From positions 1,352,501 to 1,416,500 of the forward strand of contig JANUWF010001497.1 of NCBI GenBank assembly GCA_026120185.1: 64,000 nt of DNA. Reading direction: 5' to 3'. Shown piece after piece: positions 11,632-23,499 of the stretch. The notes beneath the pieces were generated by a model. The model was not told the origin of the DNA, did no database searches, and saw only the letters and a program-made list of their open reading frames with translations. Position 1 is the first letter of the stretch; every line of letters begins with the position of its first letter. The DNA is from Voacanga thouarsii (lineage: Eukaryota; Streptophyta; Magnoliopsida; Gentianales; Apocynaceae). A program made the position numbers and the translations under genes.

Positions 11632-12205
11632 GATGCAAATGTCCTAGAAGTAAAGATAGAGAGGATTAGCTATTGCATATGCACATGAAATGTAAATAAT
11701 TAGGACTTTAATTAAACGCATTTTTACCCCACTATTTTACTCAAACCAATAGCCCCCATTACCGATTCGGGAAAGCCCGTTGGAAGCTTTTCTAGTGGAC
11801 CGCTATCCAAATTCCTCAAGAATAACCTTTGGTTTTCCCAACAAGCCACCCTTGAATTCATTAGTAGGTATTTAATACCAATTACATCGTATGTAATTAC
11901 CGGATCATTGGGTTATTAACAGCTTTTAATCTTAAAACCTTTTGAGCTATCCAAAATTTTCTTCTAAATTTCTTTATACTTGAATTTGCCTAACTGGGAT
12001 AAAGATTTTAGTTAAACCCAACCCATTAATCAGAAATTTAATTCCATAGCTTGAATAAGCCCGATATCGAGTAGGCTTGGGTTTGCCCAACAACCTGGTC
12101 TCAAAAAAGGATTCTCGTTCTTACTATATTAACAGAATGAATTAGGTTTAATATTAATTGAGGGATTTATTCCTTTAAGTGATTTCAACAAATGACATGC
12201 ATAAA
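11632..12205 (-). other. untranslated leader of copy 1, 5' part deleted
   Basis: This non-coding stretch between gag and the 5' LTR aligns by eye with the leader of the plus-strand element at 16850-17397. Shared landmarks are the GGTTGTTGGGCA and CCCGTTGGAAGC-type phrases on opposite strands. The homologous leader in that element is about 970 bases longer toward the LTR. Here those bases, the primer-binding site and the last roughly 100 bases of the LTR are missing. Confidence 0.6.
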
Positions 12206-13866
12206 AATAAGACATAAAGAAAACAAAGGTAACGATTTTACCTTTCTTTAAACGTCTGAAAAACAAAAGTTTTCCTTCTTCAAGTCGAGGCGCAATCCAG
12301 TAATCCTCTTGATCAAACACCACGAGAGTTGAACGTCCAACAACTATAATCACAATGTATGATTATCTCTAATAGAAATCTACATAAAGGATCACACTCA
12401 AGCACCAAGATGTTTATGTGCTAGCATAAACCAAAATGGCGGCTAGGGTTAGGGTTTTTCGTTTTCTCTTTGTTGAAGAAAAACAAGAGAGAAGAGAAGG
12501 TTTGGAGATGTTGTTTTTGGCATCAATTCCTCTCAAGCTTGGGTTTCGTGTGTGTCTCACACATATCACAAAAACCTGCTGAAATTACTCCATCTCAAGA
12601 TTCCAAAACAATTAGAATTCCCTAATTGTAATTGGAAACATCAAGTTATCATAATTATAATTTGGACCATAAATTATAACTAATTATAATTTAGCCACAA
12701 CAACTTCTCTTTCTTGCAATTAACCCCACTATGTTATCAAATAACATCTTGAGTATATAATCCTATTTTGTGTGTGACCTATTAGGTTTCCCAATCAATT
12801 GATAGCGAATATGAATTAATTCAAACATTTTTTAGATTAATAATCCATAATTAATTAGAATTAATCATATCAATTCTAATCAGGATTGGTTTATTAATTC
12901 ATCAATTAATAAACCTATATTCCCAGATCATGAGCGGTATCTAGCAACACATCATGACCACCTAAGAGTCTAGGAAGTCAAGTGGCTTGACATGGACCCT
13001 TTAATAACAAACTACAGTGCAATTAACTCCTTTCACCATACAATATCTCATTCGTTTTGGAGTACAGAATTAGTGCCAACTCCTTCCAGAAAATATTAAT
13101 TCTGGCACAAATATAATAGTACTTGTACCAGGAACCTACTACTCTAGATGTGTATCAATTGGAACTATTTTCAATACACAATTGCTTTGGCTAAGGACTT
13201 TTCGAGTAGTAATTCCTACAAGTGATCGTGAGATATTCGCCCATACTATTAAGAGTGGTGAATCATTTATTGACCCTCTCAACTACTTTCGTTTACCTCA
13301 CAATGTACCCAATATCCATTCTATAGGTGGACCTCGATCTGGCTTCAGAGATTGGAATCAAAGCACAGCGCTCAGCAAACAAAGTATCTTGGAGATCTCA
13401 AGTCTAAGTATACTTGCACGTTTGCTATATTGGGATTATATCACTGACACTAAATATTATCCATGTGATTATCTCATAATTAGGTCATCTAATGTACTTG
13501 TTCCATTAACAAGTATTCATGTGTTAACTTTGAGTATCTCAATATTCACAAATATGAGAATCGCCGCCTGATCAAATCAGGAAGTCTAACAAATGCTAGT
13601 CTTAATAACGCATTAATGATGTCCTGTCTCATTAAAACTAGGACTAGGGACTATTTAAGTACTAACACTATACAGTGTAGTAGGAATCTCATATCATGAT
13701 CTCTATCATGATTTCCTTAATACAGTGTTGTACTAAGGACTTTATCTAACAGTTATTTTACACAAAAGTAAACATAAGAAACTATAAGATAAATAATACA
13801 TTTTATTAAAATAAAATATGTCATATATAACGTATAAGTGGTTGCCTCTAGGGCATAACACTAACA
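12206..13866 (-). repeat. 5' LTR of Angela-like copy 1, inner end truncated
   Basis: Homology to the 3' LTR begins at the AATAAGACATAAAG stretch and runs to CTAACA. The outer end is intact and bordered by AGGAA, the right target duplication. The inner end lacks the TGTTGGGTATCTC start and the adjoining initiator-Met primer site. No MITE is present at the position occupied in the sister LTR. Confidence 0.85.
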
Positions 13867-13871
13867 AGGAA

Positions 13872-14288
13872 TATATGTATGAGAAGCCAAACAACATAGT
13901 TATTTATAGGAACATTAGTTAAATCAATAGAATCCAAAACCTATACTTACACCAGGTCATACTCTAATACCAGTACAATAATCTAACAAAATATAGTTAT
14001 AGAAATCACTAGAACCTAATATGACTATGTATAAAAAGCACTTAAACGAGAACAATAGATAGTTATATGTACAAAAGTATGCATAATTACATATGGCTAG
14101 CTCAATAACTAACAATAAAGAATTCAAAACTCCTAAAAGCAAAGAAAATTAATATAACCCCTACAATATTAGCCATGAGAATTCCAAAGATAAGAAAGAG
14201 ACTAAAAGACATGTAATTATCAAGAAGTCTCCTAAAATTAGCCTAGTATTAAACACAAACTCAAGATAATCAAATCCTAATCTTAATA
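13872..14288. other. spacer between two copia elements
   Basis: About 420 bases of AT-rich sequence lie between the right target duplication of copy 1 and the left flank of the next element. A 61-codon minus-strand frame (13957-14142) has no recognisable motif. I see no gene or repeat signature. It may be the remaining pre-insertion DNA. Confidence 0.4.
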
Positions 14289-14293
14289 CTGAT

Positions 14294-15878
14294 TGTTGGA
14301 ATTATGCCCTAGTATCAATAATTTGTATAGTGTATTTTACACATTCATTAATTAAAAGACATTCTTTATCTTTCAATTCATTTTATTACTTCATATATTT
14401 ATGTTTATAAAACTGATAGATAAAGTCTCAAGCATAGTGTACAGTGTTAAAGAAGCCATGTGGAGATCATAATGTGATATTCATATGCATTATGCAGTCC
14501 TTATGCTTAAACTATCTCTAATAATAGTATTAATAAGATAGGACATCATTAATGTACTAAGACTAGCACGTGTTATACTTTTTGATTGGATCAAGTGGTG
14601 GTTCTCAAATTTGTGAGTGTTGTGATACTCAAAGTTAATATGTGGATGCATGTTGGAAGAACAAGTTCATTGGATGACCTAGCAATAAGATTTTCACATG
14701 GTAACTATTTAGCGCCAATGATAGAATCTTATTATGGCAAATATGCAAGTTTTTTTAAACTTAAGATTTCCAAGGTACTTTGTATGTTGAGTGTTGTATT
14801 TTAATTCCTATCTTTGGAATCTCTTCAAGATTACCTATATAAGGAGGATATTGGATACAACATGAAGTATATGAAAGTAGTTGAGAAGGTCAACAAATAA
14901 TTCATCACTCATAATAGTAAGGGAATATATCTCACGACCACTAAGGAATTAATTCTCAAGAAGTCATTGGCCAAGGCAACCATGTGTTGGAAATAATTTT
15001 AAATGATATATAAAATGAGTAATAGATTCTAAGAACAAGTACTAATAAATTCAGGTTAGAATTAATTATACACTAGAGGGGGTTGACACTAATTCTATAC
15101 TCTGGACCGAATGAGATGTAGAATGATGAAAGAAGTTTATTGCACTTGTATTTTATTATAGAAACGTTCATGTCAAGCCATTTGAATTTTTAGATTTTTG
15201 GATGGTTATGATGCATTACTAGATGCCGCTATTAATCTGCTAAAGAATTAATAAATCAATCCTAATTATAAAGGATTGCTAATCCTATAGTTATTAGGAT
15301 TAGTTTATATTTTGCTATCAATTAACTAGAAAATTTAATAGGTCACACATAATAGAGGAATTAGTACTCAAGATAGTATATGATAATATTATGGGTTGAT
15401 CTATGAGAAGAGATAATTTTATAGACTAATTCTAAAGTGGTTATAATTAAGATGTTATTGCAATTGTAAATCATTGTAGATCTAATTGAAATTATTAAAC
15501 CCTAAACCCATAATAATCATAAAAGGGTTGTTCATATGTTTGCTAAAATTTGCAAGTAATAGATATAAAAGAAAAGGAGTCGTCTTTTGTGTAGTGTACC
15601 ATAGCCTTTCTTGTTCTTCCCTAAAAACAAAAACCCTACATCCGCCGTAAATAACCTAGCTAGCATTGGTTAACAATACTTAGCTTGAGCACAATCCTCA
15701 TGGGGACTCTATTAAAGGAGTCTCTATTCTTGAGACGTGGTGGTGGATTAGGAACGTGAAAAGCTGAGAACGATTCTCTGGTTTGTGATGGTGACGCCGA
15801 GGAATTAACTCTACAGAAGGAGGGTGATTACAAACTTCATGGAGATTTGCATGTGATTTGCATGATTGAAAACCAACA
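14294..15878 (+). repeat. 5' LTR of Angela-like copy 2
   Basis: It runs from TGTTGGAATTATGCC to AAAACCAACA, 1585 bases, followed one base later by the primer-binding site. It is diverged from the LTRs of copy 1 but shares their order of landmarks on the opposite strand, including the AATAAACCAATC-like inverted segment and the GAGATAATCACATGG-type block. Confidence 0.88.
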
Positions 15879-15879
15879 A

Positions 15880-15891
15880 TGGTATCAAAGC
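15880..15891 (+). other. primer-binding site, initiator-Met tRNA (copy 2)
   Basis: TGGTATCAAAGC lies one base after the LTR end. It complements the 3' end of initiator-Met tRNA with one difference from the usual TGGTATCAGAGC. It is where reverse transcription of the element RNA would start. Confidence 0.85.
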
Positions 15892-17397
15892 CATCTCGCA
15901 TATCTTTTATGGGTCTATGTCTTGATTGAAATTATTTCATGAAGTTTCTTCTAGAAAAAAATCATTTTTAGTGGGTTTTGTTCTTTTCTCATGTAAGTTA
16001 CTGAAATTATTTTGGTAATGGTTTATGAAACCTTATCTGCGTCGGCATTGTTTTGTTTTGGTTTGTATGAAAAAAGAGTTCTTTGATACAAATTGTGTTT
16101 CGTGTTCCATGACCAACATTTGGTTTCTAAAAATCTATTAAGAAAGACGAACAAAGAAAAAAAAATGAAATTGCAGGTTTAAAGGTAAAACACCGGCTTC
16201 AAAAGTTCAAGCCGGTGGGCTAGCTTTGCATAGCAGGCTGCCGGCTTGAACAAACCACCTAACAAAACCTAGTGTCGGTTTCCATTATATAAAAAAAAAT
16301 TATTTCTTTAAAGTCACTGAAATATATTTCTTTATTCTAAAAGGGACCCCCAAGAGTTTTTCAAAATTTGATTTTGGACTTACAGTTTTTCCAAATTTGT
16401 GATTTTGGATTTATTTCTTGTTTAATTATGCTTGAAGCATGTTTTGGTATGATGGCTTGGTTATAGACTATGAACTAATATATTTCTGTTACATGCATAT
16501 TTACTACTTTGGTTTTAAATAAATAGGACTTGTGTGTCCTACCTTTCTCTATGATTCTTGCATAATTTCTCTTTTCATCTAATTCCCCTCGAATGTAACT
16601 TGAGATTTCTTCATTTAGAATTTATCTAATTAGATTACATAAGTTAGATAGGATTAGAAATTATTTACAAGCTTATGGAGATGGCATCCAAGAACAAAAC
16701 AAGTGGATGGTAAAATATTTTTCTAAACATGCATGAACACATAGGTTTGACCAAATTAATTTCCTACTTGGCTCAATAAAATTAATCTAGCAAATTCCAT
16801 AACTAAGTCACGTAATTACATCTATTATCAATATGTTGATTGTTAATAATTATGCATGCCAAGTGATGAGACCATTTAAACGAAATCCCTCAAACAATAA
16901 TATAATAAGAACGAGAGCTCTTTTTCAAAATTAGGTTGTTGGGCACACTTAAGCCTACTTGATATTGAGTATGTTTAAGCTATAGAATTTGATTTTGGAT
17001 TAATGTGTTAGATTTAACTAATATCTTTATCCCAGTTTAGCATACCTAAGCATAAATAATATTAGAAGAAAAATTGGGTTAGCATTAAATGCTTTAAGAT
17101 TGAAAGATGTTAATCACACAATGATCAAGTAGTTGCGTTTGATCCAATTGGTATTTGATACCTACCATTGAATTTAAGAGTGGTTTGTTGGGCATACCTA
17201 AGGTTATTTTTAAGGAATTTGGATATCGGTCCACTAGAAAAAGTGTCCAACGGGCTTTTCCGAATCAATAGTGAGGGTTATTGATTTGAGTAAAACCGTG
17301 TAATAAATATGCATTTAATTAAAGACATAATGAAATGCATTTCATGTGCATATACATATTCTGATATCTCTTATTTTTTATTTAGGTTATTTGTATC
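15892..17397 (+). other. untranslated leader of copy 2 with a strong hairpin
   Basis: Some 1.5 kb separates the primer site from gag and holds no coding frame. At 16191-16217 CACCGGCTT and AAGCCGGTG form a perfect 9-bp stem around a 9-base loop, and a third related phrase (GCCGGCTTGAAC) follows at 16240. Such GC-rich structure stands out in an AT-rich leader, where genomic RNA packaging signals are expected. That role is inference. Confidence 0.6.
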
Positions 17398-18200
17398 ATG
17401 GCAACAAATTTGAACTTACGTAGTATTTTGAAAATGAACAAACTTACCAAGTCTAATTTTTTGGATTAGTATAGAAATTTAAGAACTATTTTTACAAATC
17501 AGAAAAATTGTTGTACGTGTTAAATGTTCCTATTCCACCACCTCCAGCTGTTAATGCTCCTCTTGATGAGCATGATGTTTATAAGAAGCACAAAGAGGAC
17601 AGTGACATAGCATCTTGTATCATAATGGTGTCAATGAACTCTGAACTTCAAAAGTAGCATAAGCATATGAATGCTTATACTATCATCTTCCATCTTGGGG
17701 AATTGTTTGATGAATAAGCCATAACGGAAAGATACGAGATCTCTAAACAATTATTCCTTTCTAAGATGGCATAAGGTGCTTCAGTGTAACTCATGGATTG
17801 AATATACTGGAGTTGATTGAGAAGCTTGGATCACTTGATTTCACAATAGGCCATGAATTAAGTATTAACTTAATTCTTCAATCATTGCAATATAGTTTTT
17901 TTCAATTTTTGATAAACTACTAGATAAATAAGATTAAGTCCAATTTACCTGAATTGATTAATCTTCTCAAAACTGCAGAGAGTTCTATTAAGAAAAAGAG
18001 CAATGCAGTCATGCTAGTTGATTCTTCAGTTGCTTCTAAGAAGAAGAAGATATTTAAGAAGAAGAAGAATCCAATCAAGCCCAAATGTGGAGTAAAAAAG
18101 AAGGAGACTGCAACCAAAGGACCATGCCCCTATTGTGGTAAGATGGGCCAGTAGAGACGCTGGAGACCATAAAGAAAAAAAAGGAGAAGGAGAAGCTTGC
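17398..18200 (+). pseudogene. gag: copia gag remnant (copy 2)
   Basis: The conceptual reading from ATG at 17398 gives MATNLNLRSILKMNKLTKSN followed by a stop where Trp is expected in the FLDWYRNL motif. Later pieces match gag of copy 1 in order. The best is the open frame 17954-18154 with LLKTAESSIKKKSNAVMLVD, a lysine-rich run and a zinc knuckle CPYCGKMG in which the final His of CX2CX4H is now Gln, just before a stop. Several stops and a frameshift lie between. The product would have been the structural capsid protein. Confidence 0.82.
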
Positions 18201-19148
18201 CAGCACTTCTACTTCTACTTGTGGTATGTTTTTGATTGAAATTAATACTGGATTTAGGAATGAGATATAAGTATTAGATATCAGTAGTAGAAATCATTTA
18301 TGCAATAATATGTAGGGACTAAAGGCTAGTAGGAGGTTAGAGAAAGGTAATGTAGACCTACATGTTGCAAATAAAGCAAAGGTTGTTGTACTTGCTATGG
18401 GGACTTATCATTTGCACTTTCCTTCTAGATTAATTTTAGAACTACAAAACTATTATTATGTCCCAGTTTTATTGAAAAACATTATCTTAGTTGCTTATTT
18501 AGACATAAATGGTTTTTAATTTAATTTTAAGAATAAAAAGTTACTGTATTTTTTTTTTCATTAAATGACATCTATTATGGTACTACAACTTTGATAAATA
18601 GTTTGTATGTTCTAAATATGGATAATCAAATCCTCAACATATACAAAAAAGAAACAAAAGAAAGATAATACAATCTCATCTTACTTATGGTATTGTCGTT
18701 TAGGCGATATAAATGAGAATCGCATTTCTAAGTTGCAAAAGCTTGGTGACTTAGGATCATTTAATTACAAATCATATGGTACATATGAATCTTGTTTATT
18801 TGGTAAAATGACTAAAATCTCTTTTTCTAGAAAAAGAAAATAGGCTAAGTAGTTATTAGAACTTACACATACAGATATGTGTGGCCCATTATTATTACAA
18901 GTAAGAGGAGGTTATTAATACTTTATAACCTATATTGATTATTATTCATGATTTGGGTATATATATTTAATGAAATACAATTCTGAAACCTTTTACAAGT
19001 TCAAAGAATTTAGAAATGAAGCAGAGAAACAAATTGGTAAAAGTATTATGACTCTAAAGTCTGATTGAGGAGATGAATACTTAAACCAAGAGTTTCAAAA
19101 TTATTTTAGAGATAATGAAATATTATCTCAGTAGACTTCCCCACATAT
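18201..19148 (+). pseudogene. pol: copia protease and integrase N-terminal half (copy 2)
   Basis: Fragments in the plus strand match copy 1: LELQNYYYVPVLLKNII (protease end) near 18440, SLNDIYYGTTTL near 18560, and a degraded GAG-pre-integrase block. The integrase core continues through a degenerate second catalytic motif near 19050 to the SQ.TSPHIP segment at 19130. The reading is broken by many stops. A solo LTR cuts the integrase core at 19154, and the gene resumes at 20972. Confidence 0.78.
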
Positions 19149-19153
19149 ACCTC

Positions 19154-20966
19154 TGTTGGGATGTATGCTCTCTTAGACTAGGTTTCTGATATAAAATTCG
19201 AATGTTTTAATAAAAGAATTTATTTTCAGAAATTATTTGTGAATTTACAACTTTATCTGCACAATTACGTTTGGAAAAGACCCATTGTGTTTAAGTAAGT
19301 GGTCCATATGAATGGAGGTCTTTCACAGTAAGGTATGGATCACGAGTTACTTAACACATAAACATTTGTTCTTAACCGATTGATGAGAATCAGAATCTCA
19401 TCATGTCTAGGTTATTATGTTGTGAATTCTAAATGGGGATTGGCTTACCTTTAGCTAGTGAGTAGTTTACTCACTTCATGACATAAGCGTATTTCGAATA
19501 CGTAGAACAAGACCTGTAGTAGTGGTTTCTAAAAAGTACTATATGGTAGAAACCTAGACTTCTACCACTACAACATAGACTAGTACTCTACGACTTGAGT
19601 ATGAGTTGGTGGTCTGACGAAACTGGAAGCATATACTTTTATATGCTATAATTGAGGTTCTATCGTAGGGCCAATATACTTGCATATTGGGTATGTGTGA
19701 CTAGTTAGTTAAGACAGACTTGTATAAGATAGTTTCTATACTATATCGCCCCTTGTGGTTGTCTGAATGATCTAAATATCCAGGGTCTTGGAAAACATGA
19801 CTTAGATGTTTGCTTTAGGGTAGCTCCTTGAAAAACGGAAACAATCCAGGAAGTCGTGGATCATTGGACTAGAGGCCTAAGGATGGTAGATGTTATTTAG
19901 AGAGGTGTTAGTACTCTTTTTCCTCTCTGAATGTACGGCAATGTATAGAGGGATATTTTAGTCATTATACTTGTAGGTCGGAGACTTTACTAATGCAACA
20001 TTGTCATTGGGGTCAATATTTCCTTATGGTGATATTTGAAAATATTTAAAATGTAAAATACAGCTATTTATATGGCAAGGGTATTTTGGTCATTTTAGTA
20101 GCCAATGCGGTGTGTCTTTTGGTCCTTAGTATAGACTGTGAGTCCTAATTAAATACGAGCTAAGGAATTGATCTTAAATTAAATAGAATTTATTTTATTT
20201 AAATAGCCTGATTTAATTATTGGGCTAGAATAAAATAAAGGTCCATGGAGAAAGAATTAATTAAATTAGTTTAGTGAGTTAATTAATTATTCAGGGCTTT
20301 GGTCCAGTTTGAATAATTAGGGATTAACCTGGGACTAAACTGATTTAGGCTTATTTAATTGGACTGATTTATTTGGGTTGGATAATTAATTATTTGTTGG
20401 ACCATTGAGTTGGTTCTAACTAGAATAAGTAATTAACCCAATAGATTAAACCAATAGTCCAATGATCCAGTCCAGTTTAACCTAGGATTTTTTATTTAGA
20501 TTAAACAGGAGGATTGGAAACAACATGGTTGTAAATTAGACACACAAGAGAGATGGCTTCTTCTCTATGGAATAGCCAGAAGCGTTTCTCTCTCTCTCCA
20601 GAAAAATTCCCTAGCCTGTTAGTTGTTCACCAAACGGTAGTTAGGCAGGCCATATATTGGAAGACTGAGAGTTAGGCATTCACATACATGCAAAGGCGGA
20701 GTAGGAGGCTTGCAGGAATCGCACCAGAGGCTTCCATCAGTACACCCACCTAGATTGCACACGTTCCGGTCCAGCTACCTTTGAGAACCAGAAAGAGAGG
20801 TAAAATTTTTAAAACCTCGGGATTAGAACAGGGCGCAACTGGCGCCGGCTAGGGCAGCCAGAACTGGCGCCGACCCTGTCATGGATTCCCTGTTCTTGTT
20901 TTTTCTATTTTTTTTATGTTCACTTCTGCTGCGTGCTCCGTGTTTTCCCGCTTTCCTATGCCTTCA
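19154..20966 (+). repeat. solo LTR of the copia family B inside copy 2
   Basis: It begins TGTTGGGATGTATGCTCTCT, the same start as the LTR of element B read on its own strand, and ends GCCTTCA. The flanks are ACCTC and ACCTT, a 5-bp target duplication with one mismatch. The integrase reading (SPHIP, then VSERRN) continues across it. The length, 1813 bases, is slightly shorter than the 1919-base LTR of element B. Near its 3' end, at about 20823-20885, it contains GGCGCC-type modules like those in the Athila LTRs. Confidence 0.88.
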
Positions 20967-20971
20967 ACCTT

Positions 20972-22395
20972 AATATCATGGTATATCTGAGAGAAGGAAT
21001 CGAACTCTACTATATATAGTTTGAACCATGATAGTTTTTGCAGACTTACTCAAGTCGCTTTGGGGATATGCATTAGAAATTACTGTTTATATTCTAAATA
21101 TAGTTCCATAAAAAATAGTTGATACTGCCTCTCATGAGTTTTTTTTTTTTTTTTTTGGTCAAAAACCAAAATTAGCAAACTTAAGAAATTGGGAATGTCC
21201 TGTTTATGTCAAGAGGACAAAATCAGGCAAACTTGAAAATATGTTTGATAAGTATTTGCTTGTTGAATATTCGAAAGAGTCATATGTATATTATTTCTAT
21301 CTTTTTTCTGAAAGTAAAGTCTTTATTTCTAAGCATACTATCTTCTTAGAGAAGGAATTCATGCTTAAGGGAAATAGTGTGTGTAAAATTAAACTTAGTA
21401 AAGTTAAAAAAGAACAAACAAATGTTGATCAACTGGTTGATCTCGTATCTATTGACAAAATAGATGAAATTTCATATACACAAGAATGTCAAATGTCAAG
21501 TAGGAGATTTGTGACATATAAGAGATACATATTTCTTATTAGTAACTATAATGACGTATTGCTCATTGAAGAAGTTGAGCCTATTACTTACAAAGAAGTT
21601 CTGAAAAGTTCAGAATCTGATAAATGACCGAAAGCTATAAAATCAGAAATGGATTTCATGTATGACAACCAAGTTTGGACTCTGGTTGATCTACTCGAAG
21701 GAATTAAACTATAGAGTGCAAATAGGTTTTCAACAAGAAAATTGACATGGATGGTAAAGTCATTACCTATAAAGTACGACTGGTTGATAATGGATATCGT
21801 CAAAAATAAGGTATTGATTATGACGAGACCTTTTGCTAGTAGCAATGCTGAAATCCATTAGAATACTTCTTGCACTTGCCATTCATCAAGATTGTTAGAT
21901 TTGATAAATAGACGTGAAAATAGTTTTCCTTAACGAAAATTTGACTAAGGAAGTATACATAACACAACCCGGGGGTTTTATATCCAAAGAAGACACTAAA
22001 GTGTGTAAGTTGTAAATGTTTATTTATGGACTAAAGTAAGTTTCTAGGAGTCAGAACATCCATTTTGATAAAACAATTAAGGAATTTAGTTTCATACAAA
22101 ATATAGATGAATCTTGTATGTATATAAGAAGGTTAGTGGGAGTCCAATTGTTTTCCTATTGGTATATGTAGATGACATATTACTGATAGAAAACGATATC
22201 TTAACTCTTCAATTATTCAAGATTTAGTTAGTCAAGAAATTCTCCATGAAAGACCTTGAAGAGACAAACTATATTCTAGGGATAAAGATCTATAGAGATA
22301 GATCAAAACGGTTACTTGTTTTTTCTCATTTTACATACATAGATAAAGTGCTAAAAATGTTTAGATAGATTAATCTAAAAGAGGATTCTTACCAT
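20972..22395 (+). pseudogene. pol: copia integrase C-terminus and RT remnant (copy 2)
   Basis: After the solo LTR the reading resumes with a SERRN-like segment, then SLWGYALEI and an integrase C-terminal frame (21241-21627) containing YSKESYVYYFYLFSES. RT follows with MDFMYDNQVWTLVD at 21650 and LVYVDDILLIENDI at 22160, where the YVDD catalytic box is intact, then the thumb (YIDKVLKMF) to 22370. Stops and frameshifts occur throughout, and a run of about 18 T at 21139 disrupts the frame. Homology stops at the Athila LTR border. Confidence 0.82.
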
Positions 22396-23499
22396 ATACA
22401 TAAGATTTGGGTGCATAAAAATCATACAAATTTAAATTCATCCCTAGCCAAGTTTTAATTAAAACAGTAATTCCCAAATTATACATATGAGTAAGTATAC
22501 TCATCGTAAGCATAGTATATAAAATTAACGAGTATCAATCCTCAATGAACAGCTACCATTAGTTACTTTTCATTCATTATTTAATTGACCCAATAAAGTA
22601 ATAAGAGAATAAAAAAGAAAATAAAGATAAATATATACAACTCAAAGATGAATGATTATGTAATTTAGACAAATATTCTTGAAGACATGAACATGAATTA
22701 CTTAGCAATTATCACAATTAATTATTATCTTAGCATCATGAAGGAATTAAAATAGAATCCGATCATTTCCCAAGTTATAGACTCACTATCTCATGATTAA
22801 ATTAGCAAAATTTCCAATCAAACCAACATAACCAAAATATGCATTAAACACATCATTCAACAGGTATCCCTATACTTTAGGTGATAATAAACATGAAATT
22901 TTCCAATAACCCTATACTCTAAGTGAAATCAACTAATCTTCGATTACCCAAGTTCTTTGTTCTTAACTTCATTTCCTAAGTCCGTTAAGAGATAACAAAT
23001 ATGAAATTAATAAACTTAAATCAACTCCTAACATCCTTTCCTAAGTCAATTAGAAACAAATGTAAATTTATAAATTCTCCAATAATAACAAGTAATCAAA
23101 TACCAAGAATGATAATAAATTGAACAAAGACCTAAATTTATCCAAAATTCATTAATCCCAAAATATATCAAATTACAATGAAAACATTGGTCACATCATT
23201 GTTTTAGAAAAAGAAAACAAAGGTAAAAAAATAACCCATAGACAAGCCCCATTCTTCTCCTCAAATACTTTCTTAAACTATGCCCCTTGATTGATAAATC
23301 TCATATTCAACAATTGATTGCAGCTTTGATCCTTAGATTCACACATTTTTATTATGTTTTTCTTGATTAAATAGTCTCTCAAAATGCTAAAAAATCATTT
23401 CCTAAGAGTTCTAGGTCGAGTACAAGTTGGAAAATACCAAAACTCCTATGAAATTCCCAAATCAGTGCACAAAATGAAGTCTTCACCACCTCTGGACTG
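22396..23499 (-). repeat. LTR of Athila A, left piece
   Basis: On the plus strand, AGATTTGGGTGCATAAAAAT near 22403 matches the complement of the end of the Athila E LTR (ATTTTTATGCCCAAATCT). The phrases near 22470-22600 (GAGTAAGTATACTCAT, AATTGACCCAATAAAGT) match the complement of the E LTR near 52215-52330. The expected terminal TGATGCGTT is eroded, so the border with copy 2 is approximate. It is split at 23499/48830 by element B. Confidence 0.75.

Larger units (their letters stand above)
3983..13866 (-). mobile_element. Ty1/copia retrotransposon, Angela-like, decayed (copy 1)
   Basis: This is a minus-strand element with gag, protease, integrase, RT and RNase H in copia order, flanked by related LTRs at 3983-6014 and about 12206-13866. 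The flanking five bases are GGGAA on the left and AGGAA on the right, a target-site duplication with one mismatch. Read on the minus strand, the LTR starts TGTTATTGTTATGCCCTAGAGGC, close to the TGTTGGAATTATGCCCTAGAGGC start of BARE-1/Angela elements. That is the basis for the lineage call. The interior is interrupted by a solo LTR (7922-9773), and one LTR contains a MITE. Stops, frameshifts, integrase substitutions and a missing primer-binding site make it immobile. Confidence 0.85.
14294..22395 (+). mobile_element. Ty1/copia retrotransposon, Angela-like, 3'-truncated (copy 2)
   Basis: This plus-strand element has an intact 5' LTR, an initiator-Met primer site, a leader and degraded gag, protease, integrase and RT. 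It stops within the RT thumb at about 22395, where the LTR of a minus-strand Athila element begins. RNase H and the 3' LTR are not in the window. They may lie beyond the right end of the nest or have been lost. The LTR start TGTTGGAATTATGCCCTAG is nearly the BARE-1/Angela start. Stops are frequent in every domain, so it is older than most of the insertions to its right. Confidence 0.85.

Noticed and set aside
5360..13571. Similar frames at 5360-5608 and 13182-13571 containing NYFRLPHNVPNI
   Set aside because: They are the same antisense part of two sister LTRs. Similarity comes from LTR homology, and the solo LTR at 7922 has it broken.
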